Assembly: GCF_036226465.1 (NCBI RefSeq)
Contig: NZ_CP108476.1
Span: 3,162,001 to 3,226,000, forward strand
From: Kitasatospora sp. NBC_01250
Lineage (GTDB): Bacteria > Actinomycetota > Actinomycetes > Streptomycetales > Streptomycetaceae
DNA: 64,000 nucleotides
Reading direction: 5' to 3'
The position numbers were made by a program, and so were the translations under genes. The notes under the pieces are model-generated. The model did no database searches and was not told the DNA's origin. It worked only from the letters and a program-made list of their open reading frames with translations. This document shows, piece by piece, positions 13,103-23,267 of this stretch. Positions within the stretch are counted from its first letter, which is position 1, and each line of letters starts with the position of its first letter.

Positions 13103-14002
13103 TCAGCCGATCGCCTGGCGCCTGGAGGCGCGCAGGCTGGTGACCGTGGTGACGCCCAGGACCAGCACGATGAAGCCGAGGGAGACCGGGATCCCGATCT
13201 GCGGCACGTGCAGCCCGCTCTCGTGCAGCGCGTGCAGCACCAGCTTCACGCCGATGAAGCCGAGGATCAGCGAGAGCCCGTAGGACAGGTGGACCAGGCG
13301 CTTCAGCAGGCCGCCGATCAGGAAGTACAGCTGGCGCAGGCCCATCAGCGCGAAGGCGTTGGCGGTGAAGACGATGTACGGGTCCTGGGTCAGACCGAAG
13401 ATGGCCGGGATCGAGTCCAGCGCGAAGAGCACGTCGGTGGTGCCGATGGCCAGCATCACCACGGTCATCGCGGAGATCGCCGGGAAGCGCCGGCGGACCG
13501 CCGTCAGCAGCTTGCTCTCCTCGAACTCGTCGTCCTGATGGCCACCCCGGGCCTCCTTGATCAGCTTCCAGGCCGTCCAGATCAGGAACGCGCCGAAGAA
13601 GTAGAAGACCCAGGAGAAGCTCGCGATCAGCGCCGCGCCGCCGGCGATGAAGACCGCCCGCAGCACCAGCGCTATCAGCACCCCGACCATCAGCACCCGC
13701 TGCTGGTGGATCCTGGGCACCGCGAACTTGGCCATGATCAGCACGAAGACGAAGAGGTTGTCGACGCTCAGCGACTTCTCGGTGACGTAGCCGGCGAAGA
13801 ACTCACCGGCCGGCTGCCCGCCGCCGTACCACCACAGGAAGCCGCCGAAGAGCAGCGCCAGCACCACCCAGACCACGGTCCAGATGCCGGCCTCCTTGAT
13901 GGAGACCTCGTGCGGCTTGCGGCCACCGATGAAGAAGTCGGCGGCGATCAGGGCGATCAGCACCCCGATGGTGGTCGCCCACAGGGCGAGGGAAACGTCC
14001 AT
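13103..14002 (-). CDS. TerC family membrane protein, probable metal exporter
   Basis: This 299-residue polytopic membrane protein (roughly eight hydrophobic segments) has the TerC signatures LIAADFFIGGRKP, KSLSVDNLFVF and TTDVLFALDSIPAIFG, whose acidic residues lie in membrane segments. TerC proteins are linked to tellurite resistance, and recent work assigns several to manganese export. The ATG at 14002 has GGAGGA 8 nt upstream. The leader carries a probable Mn(II) riboswitch that can expose or hide this site, which favours manganese as the substrate. Confidence 0.9.
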   Translation of the reverse strand: MDVSLALWATTIGVLIALIAADFFIGGRKPHEVSIKEAGIWTVVWVVLALLFGGFLWWYGGGQPAGEFFAGYVTEKSLSVDNLFVFVLIMAKFAVPRIHQQRVLMVGVLIALVLRAVFIAGGAALIASFSWVFYFFGAFLIWTAWKLIKEARGGHQDDEFEESKLLTAVRRRFPAISAMTVVMLAIGTTDVLFALDSIPAIFGLTQDPYIVFTANAFALMGLRQLYFLIGGLLKRLVHLSYGLSLILGFIGVKLVLHALHESGLHVPQIGIPVSLGFIVLVLGVTTVTSLRASRRQAIG

Positions 14003-14166
14003 GAAGCTGGTCCTCCGGCATCCATCGTCTGCCGGAGGTCTCTTCCGTCCTGCGGGCCGCGCAAGGGCCGCAAGGGCCGGCGCCGCCGAGGACCGGTGCC
14101 CCGGGCCGACCGATACGCGGTCGCCGTGATGACGGGAACACCGTAGGGGGAATACTCCCCTCCGTT
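14003..14166 (-). ncRNA. yybP-ykoY-type manganese riboswitch and expression platform
   Basis: On the minus strand the leader has the family hallmarks: CGGAGGGGAGTA at the 5' side (14164-14153), an internal CGTCATCACGG, and a 3' strand GAGACCTCCGGC (14042-14031). CGGAGG (14164-14159) pairs with CCTCCG (14038-14033) to form P1. The same CCTCCGGCA (14038-14030) can instead pair over 9 bp with TGCCGGAGG (14020-14012), which contains the terC ribosome-binding site. The two pairings exclude each other, predicting that metal-stabilised P1 frees the site and turns translation on. A TACTCT hexamer at 14178-14173 could be the -10 element. Confidence 0.75.
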
Positions 14167-14220
14167 CCAAGAAGAGTAACAGCTAGTACCAAGAGAAGGT
14201 AAAGACGGCCCCGGCACCGG

Positions 14221-14802
14221 CTACAGGAACGGCTCGATGGCCGGCAGCAGGTCCTGGAAGGTCCGTGCCTTCGCCGGGGCACCGATCGCCTGCATCCCCC
14301 AGCCGCCGGCCGGGTCGCGGTACACCTTGGCCATGATCTGGCCGGTGTGCCCGCCGCCGCCGCTCAGCTCGTAGCGGGCCAGCTCCTGGCCGCTGGTCTC
14401 GTCGATCAGCCGGCAGTGCGCGTGCCGCACCTCGGCGAAGGTCTGGCCGGTGTAGGAGCTGACGGTGAAGACCACCTGGGTGATCTGGGCCGGGATGCGG
14501 GCCAGGTCCACCACGATCGACTCGTCGTCGCCACCGGCGCCCGCGCCGCCCACCAGGTTGTCCCCGGTGTGCCGCACCGAGCCGTCCTTGCTCACCAGCT
14601 GCTGGAAGAAGACCACGTCGGCGGGGGTGTGCTCGGCGTACAGCAGGGCCGAGGCGTCCAGGTCGATCTGTCGGCTCCGGCTGCCGAACAGGCCCCGCTT
14701 GGGCGCCGCGCGCCATCCCAGGCCCATCCGGACCACGCTCAGCGACTCGCCGCTGACCTTCCGCAGGCTCACCTGCTGACCCTTGGTCAGATTCACCGAC
14801 AC
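14221..14802 (-). CDS. TerD family calcium-binding stress protein
   Basis: This 193-residue cytoplasmic protein matches the TerD/CABP1 family: SVNLTKGQQVSL at the start, the IDLDASALLY acidic strand, GGDDESIVVDLARIP and YELSGGGGHTGQIMAKVYR. Family members bind calcium and take part in metal or membrane stress complexes with TerC-like proteins. The terC gene follows 218 nt downstream on the same strand, behind its own riboswitch. GTG at 14802 has GGGGAG 6 nt upstream and matches the usual family N-terminus, and the longer open frame adds an unrelated charged segment. Confidence 0.9.
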   Translation of the reverse strand: MSVNLTKGQQVSLRKVSGESLSVVRMGLGWRAAPKRGLFGSRSRQIDLDASALLYAEHTPADVVFFQQLVSKDGSVRHTGDNLVGGAGAGGDDESIVVDLARIPAQITQVVFTVSSYTGQTFAEVRHAHCRLIDETSGQELARYELSGGGGHTGQIMAKVYRDPAGGWGMQAIGAPAKARTFQDLLPAIEPFL

Positions 14803-14937
14803 GGTGTTCTCCCCTTCATCTCGGCCCGTACGCGATTCGCGCACGGACCAGCGTCGGATCACCCCGCTGCCGTCCCCCGGCTGAGGCCCCCCGGGCTGCT
14901 GTCCGCCTGGATACGTCGCCTGCCAACCCTAGGGCCT

Positions 14938-14965
14938 GGGGGTCGCCCCCACCAGGGGCGCCCCC
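14938..14965 (-). terminator. possible terminator after uvrB
   Basis: An 11-bp GC stem with a single T bulge lies in the gap between uvrB and the TerD-like gene, about 45 nt after the uvrB stop. A promoter for the TerD gene should also lie in this gap, but I could not place it. Confidence 0.4.
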
Positions 14966-15007
14966 CCGCGCGTCAAGAGGCGTGTTGGAAGAGGATCACG
15001 CCTGGTC

Positions 15008-17098
<2,091 letters not shown>

Positions 17099-17159
17099 GA
17101 GACCACCGTACGACCCGGCACCGACAAGCGGAGACGCCCGGCAGGATCCGCAGAAGGCG

Positions 17160-18230
17160 CTAGCGGGCGGAGTCCCGGGCCAGCGCCACCAGGCGGGAGA
17201 TCGCCCGCAGGTACTTCTTGCGGTAGCCGCCGGCCAGCATCTCCTCGGAGAAGACCTGGTCGAAGGGGATGCCGGAGGCCGTGATCGGCAGTTCCCGGTC
17301 GTACATCCGGTCGGCCAGCACCACCAGGCGCAGCGCCGTGGACTGGTCGGTCACCGGGCAGACCCCGCGCAGGAAGACGGCGTGCACGTCGTCGAGCAGC
17401 GCGCCGTACCGGCTGGGGTGCACCACCGAGAGGTGGCCGAGCAGCGCGCCGAAGTCGTCCAGCGCCGCGCCCGGGGTGCCGGCGGCGCGCTCGGCCACCT
17501 GCTCGTCGGTGTACGGCGGCGGGGCGGCCGGCAGCCCGCGGTGGCGGTAGTCCTGCCCGTCGATCCGCACCGGGCGGAAGTGCGCGGAGAGCCCCTGGAT
17601 CTCGCGCAGGAAGTCGGCAGCCGCGAACCGGCCCTCGCCGAGCTTCTCGGGCAGCGTGTTGGAGGTGGCGGCCAGCTTGACCCCGGCCTCCACCAGGCGC
17701 GAGAGCAGGGTGGAGACCAGCACGGTGTCGCCCGGGTCGTCCAGCTCGAACTCGTCGATGCAGAGCAGCTTGTGCTCGGAGAGCGTCTGCACCGCCTGCT
17801 GGAAGCCGAGCGCGCCCACCAGGTTGGTCAGCTCCACGAAGGTGCCGAACGCCTTGGGACCGGGCACCGCGTGCCAGAGCGAGGCCAGCAGATGGGTCTT
17901 GCCCACGCCGTAGCCGCCGTCCAGGTAGACCCCGGCCGGGCCGGTGGGCGCCGCCGCCTTGCGGAACCAGCCGCGCTTGGGGGCCGCCGTCGCGTTCAGA
18001 CCGGCCGCGAACTCCTCCAGCACCCGCACCGCCTCCAGCTGGCTGGGCTGGGTGGCGTCCGGCAGGTAGGAGCCGAAGCTGACCCCGGCGAACCGCGGCG
18101 GCGGGACCATCTCCGCGACCAGCCGCTGCGCCGGGACCACCGGGCGGCGCTCGGTCAGCGCGATGGGGGCACCGGTGACCGTAGCGGTCGCTCCGGTCGC
18201 TATGGCTTCGGGGTGGGAGGCTGCGGACAC
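17160..18230 (-). CDS. zapE: ZapE/AFG1-like cell-division ATPase
   Basis: This 356-residue AFG1-family P-loop ATPase has Walker [10 protein letters not shown], the Walker B-like [14 protein letters not shown], sensor motif [16 protein letters not shown] and the C-terminal [14 protein letters not shown]. ZapE interacts with FtsZ in E. coli, and the actinobacterial role is inferred. GTG at 18230 lacks a Shine-Dalgarno site but has a TAGGCT -10-like hexamer ending 8 nt upstream, so the mRNA may be leaderless. A longer in-frame extension upstream would overlap the divergent gene and is not favoured. Confidence 0.9.
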   Translation of the reverse strand: MSAASHPEAIATGATATVTGAPIALTERRPVVPAQRLVAEMVPPPRFAGVSFGSYLPDATQPSQLEAVRVLEEFAAGLNATAAPKRGWFRKAAAPTGPAGVYLDGGYGVGKTHLLASLWHAVPGPKAFGTFVELTNLVGALGFQQAVQTLSEHKLLCIDEFELDDPGDTVLVSTLLSRLVEAGVKLAATSNTLPEKLGEGRFAAADFLREIQGLSAHFRPVRIDGQDYRHRGLPAAPPPYTDEQVAERAAGTPGAALDDFGALLGHLSVVHPSRYGALLDDVHAVFLRGVCPVTDQSTALRLVVLADRMYDRELPITASGIPFDQVFSEEMLAGGYRKKYLRAISRLVALARDSAR

Positions 18231-18238
18231 GGTAATAA

Positions 18239-18244
18239 AGCCTA
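18239..18244 (-). promoter_or_regulatory. candidate -10 element for leaderless zapE
   Basis: TAGGCT on the minus strand ends 8 nt before the zapE GTG and no ribosome-binding site is visible. The -35 region is not recognisable. Confidence 0.4.
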
Positions 18245-18267
18245 CTGGCCGTGGAAGACTGCCTGGC

Positions 18268-19062
18268 ATGCGCCAGCTGATCCGTCCGTCACACTCCCCG
18301 GTCGAACACGCCGACCCCGCCGACACCGAAGGGGCGGCGCTCAGCTCGCTCGCCGAGCTGGCCGAGGTCTACGCCTACCCCGAGTCGGTGCGGTCGGGAC
18401 GGCCCTGGCTGCGCGCCAACATGGTCGGCTCGCTGGACGGGGCGGCCCGGCTGGCCGGCCTCTCCGAGGGGCTGTCCAGCGAGGCCGACAAGCGGATCTT
18501 CGGCGTGCTGCGGGCTCTGTGCGACGTGGTGATCGTGGGCGCCGAGACGGTCCGCGCCGAGGGCTACCGCCCGGCCCGCGCGCGGGCCGACTTCGCCGCC
18601 GCCCGCGCGGCGGCGGGGCAGACCCCGGCCCCGGTCATCGCGGTGGTCAGCCGGAGCCTCTCGCTCGACCTGGGCGCCCCGCTGTTCACCGAGCCGCTGG
18701 TGCGCACCGTGGTGATCGCGCCGGCGGACGCGCCGGCCGAGGCCCGCGCCGCCGTCGCCGAGGTGGCCGACCTGATCACGGTGGGCCGCGGCGCGGTCGA
18801 CCTGGTGGCGGCCCAGGCCGCGCTGACCGCTCGCGGCTGGACCCGCCAGCTCACCGAGGGCGGCCCGCGCCTGCTGGGTCAGCTGGCCGCCGCGGGCCTG
18901 CTCGACGAGCTCTGCCTGTCGCTGGCACCGCTGCTGACCGCGGGCGCGGCGCCACGGATCATGCACGGTGCGGAAATGGCAGACGCGCAACGGATGCGGC
19001 TGGTCTCATTGATCGAGCAGAAAGGTTTCCTCTTCACCCGCTACTGCCGTACCCCCGGGTAA
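18268..19062 (+). CDS. pyrimidine reductase family protein (RibD C-terminal-like)
   Basis: The 264-residue protein has a dihydrofolate-reductase-like RibD C-terminal fold: RPWLRANMVGSLDGAARL for NADPH and substrate contact, VIVGAETVRAEGY, and a late TEGGPRLLGQLAAAGLLDELCLSLAPLL that matches the TEGG...L..ELxLTxxP signature. RibD reduces the ribosylamino-uracil intermediate of riboflavin synthesis. No deaminase domain or other rib genes are nearby, so the substrate is uncertain. It is divergent from zapE with 37 nt between start codons. Confidence 0.85.
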   Translation: MRQLIRPSHSPVEHADPADTEGAALSSLAELAEVYAYPESVRSGRPWLRANMVGSLDGAARLAGLSEGLSSEADKRIFGVLRALCDVVIVGAETVRAEGYRPARARADFAAARAAAGQTPAPVIAVVSRSLSLDLGAPLFTEPLVRTVVIAPADAPAEARAAVAEVADLITVGRGAVDLVAAQAALTARGWTRQLTEGGPRLLGQLAAAGLLDELCLSLAPLLTAGAAPRIMHGAEMADAQRMRLVSLIEQKGFLFTRYCRTPG

Positions 19063-19236
19063 CCGTTCCTTGAATCGCCGCTGAACCACCCCTGAACGCA
19101 CCGGCGTCAGCGGCCCGGTTCGGCGATCACTCCCCCGTGGCCCGAGTGCCACGTGTGCCGCGTGAGGAAAGCTTCCTCCGGGCACTATGGGAGGGGACAC
19201 CGGACCCCGGGGGCCTGCAACACGGAAGGGACTCTT

Positions 19237-19695
19237 GTGTTCAAGACCGTACTGATGATCGAAAAGGCGCTCTCCGACGCGGACGTGGAGCTGGTCACCA
19301 CCCTCCACGGCGAGGAGAAGGTCTCCTTCGTCGTCCTGATGCAACCCCGCGGCAAGCAGGACGAGCTGCTGCGCGCCCTTGACGACGTCGCCCTCGGACA
19401 CCTGGACAAGGTGGTGCACGAGCACGAGGAGCCGAACGGTGCGGCCGTGGCGGCCGAGTCGCTGGAGCACAGCCTGCGGCACCTGCGCCGGGCCGGCGCC
19501 GAGGCGGTGGGCCGGGTGGTGGAGACGGATCCGCTGGACAGCCTGCGCTCGGTGGTCGAGGAGACCTCGGCGGACGAGGTGCTGGTGCTCACCGCGCCGC
19601 ACTTCGTGGAGGAGTTCTTCCACCGCGACTGGGCCTCCAAGGCCCGGCACAAGGTCGGCGTCCCGGTGCTGAAGCTCTTCGCCAGCGAGGCCTGA
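19237..19695 (+). CDS. conserved hypothetical protein upstream of murC
   Basis: I do not recognise a named family for this 152-residue protein. It starts VFKTVLMIEKALSDADVELVTTLHG at a GTG with GGAAGG 7 nt upstream. It is predicted alpha/beta, with no signal or membrane segment. Alternating hydrophobic strands, a His/Glu-rich middle (VVHEHEEPNG) and the ending VLVLTAPHFVEEFFHRDW...VGVPVLKLFA loosely recall the universal-stress-protein fold, in which a VPVL strand closes the sheet. I propose that fold only tentatively. It precedes the murC leader by about 30 nt. Confidence 0.75.
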   Translation: MFKTVLMIEKALSDADVELVTTLHGEEKVSFVVLMQPRGKQDELLRALDDVALGHLDKVVHEHEEPNGAAVAAESLEHSLRHLRRAGAEAVGRVVETDPLDSLRSVVEETSADEVLVLTAPHFVEEFFHRDWASKARHKVGVPVLKLFASEA

Positions 19696-19725
19696 GCCGC
19701 ACCGCCCCCGCGCCCGCGTGGTGCA

Positions 19726-19797
19726 GAATCGTCCTTGCGGTCCCGGGCAACCACCCGGGCACACCCGGGTCGGCCCCGGGCTCCGCGAGGACGATTC
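19726..19797 (+). promoter_or_regulatory. structured leader before murC
   Basis: Two 15-nt arms, GAATCGTCCTTGCGG (19726-19740) and CCGCGAGGACGATTC (19783-19797), are complementary except for one T-G wobble. They enclose 42 nt holding four CCCGGG palindromes that can form nested hairpins. The element ends 25 nt before the murC start. It could be a terminator for the upstream gene or a regulatory leader, and it fits no riboswitch class I know. Confidence 0.5.
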
Positions 19798-19822
19798 GCC
19801 TTCCCAGCTACGGAGAACTCCC

Positions 19823-21220
19823 TTGAACGACGCCGCCCACGACCTGCACGCCCCGCACTTCATCGGCATCGGCGGGGCCGGCATGTCCGGTCTGGCGAAG
19901 ATCCTCGCGGTCCGCGGTGCCAAGGTCTCCGGCAGTGACGCCAAGGAGTCCGAGACCGTGCTGGCGCTGCGCGAGCTGGGCGCAGCCGTCCGGGTCGGCC
20001 ACGCCGCCGAGAACGTGCCGTCCGGCGCCAGCAGCATCGTGGTCTCCAGCGCGATCCGCGCCGACAACCCGGAGCTGGTCGCCGCCCGCGAGCGCGGCAT
20101 CCCGGTGGTGCACCGCTCCGACGCGCTCGCCGCGCTGATGGGCGGCCGGCGCGCGCTGGCGGTGGCCGGCACGCACGGCAAGACCACCACCACCAGCATG
20201 CTGGCCGTCGCCCTGGACACCCTGGGCCTGGACCCCTCCTACGCGATCGGCGGCGACCTGGACGCGCCGGGCAGCAACGCGCACCACGGTGCGGGCGAGA
20301 TCTTCGTGGCCGAGGCGGACGAGAGCGACCGCAGCTTCCACAAGTACGCCCCCGAGGTGGCGATCATCCTCAACGTGGAGCTCGACCACCACGCCAACTA
20401 CGCGTCGATGGACGAGATCTACGACTCCTTCGAGACCTTCGTGCACCGCGTCCAGCCCGGCGGCACCCTGGTCGTCTCCGCCGACCACGCCGGTGCCCGC
20501 GAGCTGACCGCGCGGCTGGCGGGGCGCGAGGGCCTGCACGTGGTCACCGTCGGCGCCGCCGAGGACGCCACCGTCCGGGTGCTCTCGGTGGTGCCGCGCG
20601 GCATGACCAGCGAGGTCACCGTCGAGCTGGACGGCGCCCCGCTGACCTTCACGGTCTCGGTGCCCGGGCGGCACTACGCGCACAACGCGGTCGCCGCGCT
20701 GGCGGCCGGCGTCGCGCTCGGCGTCCCGGCGGAGCAGCTGGCCAAGGCGCTCGGCTCGTACACCGGCGTGCGCCGGCGGCTGCAGCTCAAGGGCGAGGCC
20801 CGCGGCGTGCAGGTGATCGACTCCTACGCGCACCACCCCACCGAGATGACCGCCGACCTGGAGGCGATCCGGGAGGCGACCGCAGGGCGGGTCCTGGTGG
20901 TCTTCCAGCCGCACCTGTTCAGCCGCACCCAGCAGCTGGCCGAGGAGATGGGCCAGGCGCTGGCGCTGGCCGACGCCTCGGTGGTGCTGGACATCTACCC
21001 GGCCCGCGAGGACCCGATCCCGGGCGTGACCAGCGGGCTGATCATCGACGCGGCCCTGCGCGCGGGCGCCGAGGTCACCGCCGAGCACGAGTTCGCCGCC
21101 GCCCCCGCGGCGGTGGCCGCCCTGGCCCGGCCCGGCGACCTGGTGCTCACCATGGGCGCGGGCGACGTCACCAACCTGGGCCCGGAAATTCTTTCCCGGC
21201 TCGCCGCTGTTGCTGTCTGA
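19823..21220 (+). CDS. murC: UDP-N-acetylmuramate--L-alanine ligase
   Basis: This 465-residue cytoplasmic ligase adds L-alanine to UDP-MurNAc in peptidoglycan synthesis. The N-terminal Rossmann motif FIGIGGAGMSGLA, the ATP loop GTHGKTTTTSM, the central EADESDRSF...NVELDHHANY and the C-terminal SYAHHPTEM are all intact. The start is TTG at 19823, with GGAG 7 nt upstream, just before the conserved N-terminus. It stands apart from the usual mra/dcw cluster, as in other streptomycetes, and follows a structured leader. Confidence 0.95.
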   Translation: MNDAAHDLHAPHFIGIGGAGMSGLAKILAVRGAKVSGSDAKESETVLALRELGAAVRVGHAAENVPSGASSIVVSSAIRADNPELVAARERGIPVVHRSDALAALMGGRRALAVAGTHGKTTTTSMLAVALDTLGLDPSYAIGGDLDAPGSNAHHGAGEIFVAEADESDRSFHKYAPEVAIILNVELDHHANYASMDEIYDSFETFVHRVQPGGTLVVSADHAGARELTARLAGREGLHVVTVGAAEDATVRVLSVVPRGMTSEVTVELDGAPLTFTVSVPGRHYAHNAVAALAAGVALGVPAEQLAKALGSYTGVRRRLQLKGEARGVQVIDSYAHHPTEMTADLEAIREATAGRVLVVFQPHLFSRTQQLAEEMGQALALADASVVLDIYPAREDPIPGVTSGLIIDAALRAGAEVTAEHEFAAAPAAVAALARPGDLVLTMGAGDVTNLGPEILSRLAAVAV

Positions 21221-21271
21221 GCAGCACGGTGCTTGCGGTCCCAAGGCGGTCCAGGACCCGGGAGGAATGAC

Positions 21272-21679
21272 ATGAGCTACGAGATCGAGAAGTCCGAGGC
21301 CGACTGGCGCGCCCAGCTCAGCCCCGCGGAGTACCACGTGCTGCGCGAGGCCGGCACCGAGCGCCCGTTCGTCGGCGAGTACACCGACACCAAGACGGTG
21401 GGCGTCTACAGCTGCCGGGCGTGCGGCAGCGAGCTGTTCAGCTCCGAGACCAAGTTCGAGAGCCACTGCGGCTGGCCCTCCTACTACGCGCCGCTGGCCG
21501 AGGACCGGGTCGAGTACATCGAGGACACCACCCTCGGCATGCGCCGGGTCGAGGTCCGCTGCGCGCGCTGCGGCGGCCACCTGGGCCACGTCTTCGAGGG
21601 CGAGGGCTACGCGACGCCGACCGATCAGCGGTACTGCATCAACAGCATCTCGCTGACCCTGCGGCCGGCCGAGGGCTGA
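21272..21679 (+). CDS. msrB: peptide-methionine (R)-S-oxide reductase
   Basis: This 135-residue repair enzyme reduces methionine-R-sulfoxide in proteins. The zinc cysteines are Cys48/Cys51 (CRAC) and Cys97/Cys100 (CARC), Cys66 lies in HCGWPS and the catalytic Cys122 in RYCINSISL. GGHLGHVFEGEG is canonical. The ATG at 21272 has a strong GGAGGAATGA site. It follows murC by 51 nt and ends at a hairpin, so murC and msrB may share a transcript. Confidence 0.96.
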   Translation: MSYEIEKSEADWRAQLSPAEYHVLREAGTERPFVGEYTDTKTVGVYSCRACGSELFSSETKFESHCGWPSYYAPLAEDRVEYIEDTTLGMRRVEVRCARCGGHLGHVFEGEGYATPTDQRYCINSISLTLRPAEG

Positions 21680-21690
21680 GCCGGTGGTGG

Positions 21691-21723
21691 ACCGGTTCGG
21701 CAGCACAGTGCGACCGAACCGGT
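21691..21723 (+). terminator. terminator after msrB
   Basis: A 10-bp perfect stem (21691-21700 with 21714-21723) and 13-nt loop lie 12 nt after the msrB stop. Confidence 0.6.
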
Positions 21724-21811
21724 ACTCCGACACGTCTAGCTGAGCAGAGCCCCGCGCAAGAGCGGGTCCGCATGGCCGGCGTGCGGGTGATCACCAGAGG
21801 AACCATCCGAG

Positions 21812-22597
21812 ATGAACGACGAGTTCGAAGAACTCCCCGACGACGAGTTCCGCTTCACCCTCAGTACCGAGCTGGCCGCGCTCACCCCGCCGCCGCTGGG
21901 CGACCTGGTCGCCCAGGCCACCTATCTCGGCCGCCGGCAGCGGCGACGACGCACCTTCACCGCGGTCGCCGGTTCGGTGACCGCGGTGGCCGCCATCGCC
22001 TCGCTGCTGGCCTTCTGGCCACTGGCGGGCGGTGGCCCGGGCCGGACGGTCCAGCAGCCGGCGGCCGCGGCACCGAGCTCACCGGAGCCCAGCACCTCCG
22101 GGCTGGTGCCGGCCGACGGCCCCGCACTGCTGGCCGCCGCGCTGAACGCGCTGCCAATCGGCGGGCAGAGCGGCAACTACACCACCTACAGCGGACCCAA
22201 CGCCCTGATGACCCGGCTCGACCTGACCACCACGCAGGGCACCGGCCTGGTCCAGGTGACACTCAGTTCGGGTTCGCTCACGTGCGGGAGCACCGCTGAC
22301 ACCGCCTGCGGGACCTCGCCCGACGGCGATCGCTACCAGGTCGTCAAGACGACCGGCAACTGCATCGAGTCGACCCTCGTCACGGTGCAGCGCCCGAACA
22401 ACCTCCTGGTCTCCATCCAGCTCGGCACCTGCCTGTCCTGGGACCCGCAGAAGCAGGTCAATCCGCCCGGCATCGAGGTCCTGACCGTGGAGCAGGCAAT
22501 CGCCATGGCCCAGGCACCAGGGTTCGCAACCGAGATGCCCGTCGGCTTCGTCCAAGCCGCCGACGCCAAGTATCCGAACCTGCCCGCCCTTTCCTGA
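21812..22597 (+). CDS. membrane protein, likely anti-sigma factor
   Basis: This 261-residue protein has a cytoplasmic acidic N-terminus (residues 1-40), a basic stop (RRQRRRR), one membrane segment at about 49-70, then an Ala/Pro/Ser-rich linker and an extracellular domain with cysteines. The layout resembles single-pass anti-sigma or sigma-partner proteins of streptomycetes, and the next gene 91 nt downstream is an ECF-like sigma factor. I do not see a zinc-binding anti-sigma motif (HxxxCxxC), so the assignment rests on topology and context. AGAGGA lies 11 nt before the ATG. Confidence 0.75.
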   Translation: MNDEFEELPDDEFRFTLSTELAALTPPPLGDLVAQATYLGRRQRRRRTFTAVAGSVTAVAAIASLLAFWPLAGGGPGRTVQQPAAAAPSSPEPSTSGLVPADGPALLAAALNALPIGGQSGNYTTYSGPNALMTRLDLTTTQGTGLVQVTLSSGSLTCGSTADTACGTSPDGDRYQVVKTTGNCIESTLVTVQRPNNLLVSIQLGTCLSWDPQKQVNPPGIEVLTVEQAIAMAQAPGFATEMPVGFVQAADAKYPNLPALS

Positions 22598-22688
22598 CCC
22601 GCCGTCAGTCGCCGCGCCCCCGCCAGCCAGGTGGGGCCGCGGCTTCCACGCTCCCGCCCCAGCCCTCATCCCGACCAGGAGCCCGACG

Positions 22689-23186
22689 GTGCGCAACGAA
22701 GCCGAATTCACCGCCTTCGCCGAGGCCAACGCGATCCGCCTGCGGCAGATCGCCTTTCTGATGTGCCGGGACTGGCACCTGGCCCAGGACCTGACCCAGA
22801 CCACCCTGACCAAGATGTACCTCGCCTGGAACCGGCTGGCCCGCCAGAGCAACGACCCCTTCGGGTACGCGCGCAAGGTGCTGCTCAACTCGCTGCTCGA
22901 CCACAAGCGGCTGCGCAGCAGCAGCGAGCTGACCGTGGACCAGCTGCCGGACCGCGCGGAGTACGGCGGCGAGCCCACGGCCGAGCGGCTGACCCTGCTC
23001 GACGCCCTGGAGCTGCTCCCGCGCCGGGACCGCGCGATCGTGCTGCTGCGCTACTGGGAGGACCAGAGCGTGGAGTCGACCGCCGAGATCCTCGGCCTGA
23101 GCACCTCGGTGGTGAAGTCGCAGAGCATGCGCGCGCTGGCCGTGCTCCGCCGCCACCTCGGCGACCGGACCCTGCTGGGCTCCTGA
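22689..23186 (+). CDS. SigE-family RNA polymerase sigma factor
   Basis: This 165-residue group IV sigma factor has region 2 (LRQIAFLMCRDWHLAQDLTQ then TTLTKMYLAWNRL) and region 4 (LELLPRRDRAIVLLRYWED then STAEILGLSTSVVKSQSMRAL), which form the two minimal ECF domains. It belongs to the short SigE-type group that is very numerous in streptomycetes. The start is GTG at 22689. The probable membrane anti-sigma is encoded upstream rather than downstream, the reverse of the usual order. Target promoters are unknown. Confidence 0.88.
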   Translation: MRNEAEFTAFAEANAIRLRQIAFLMCRDWHLAQDLTQTTLTKMYLAWNRLARQSNDPFGYARKVLLNSLLDHKRLRSSSELTVDQLPDRAEYGGEPTAERLTLLDALELLPRRDRAIVLLRYWEDQSVESTAEILGLSTSVVKSQSMRALAVLRRHLGDRTLLGS

Positions 23187-23267
23187 ACCGGCCGGATCCG
23201 GTCACGATTCGATATCGTGCCCACAGTCTGTTCCCAGCTCGTGCCCAGGGGGTCTAGAACAAGGCCC

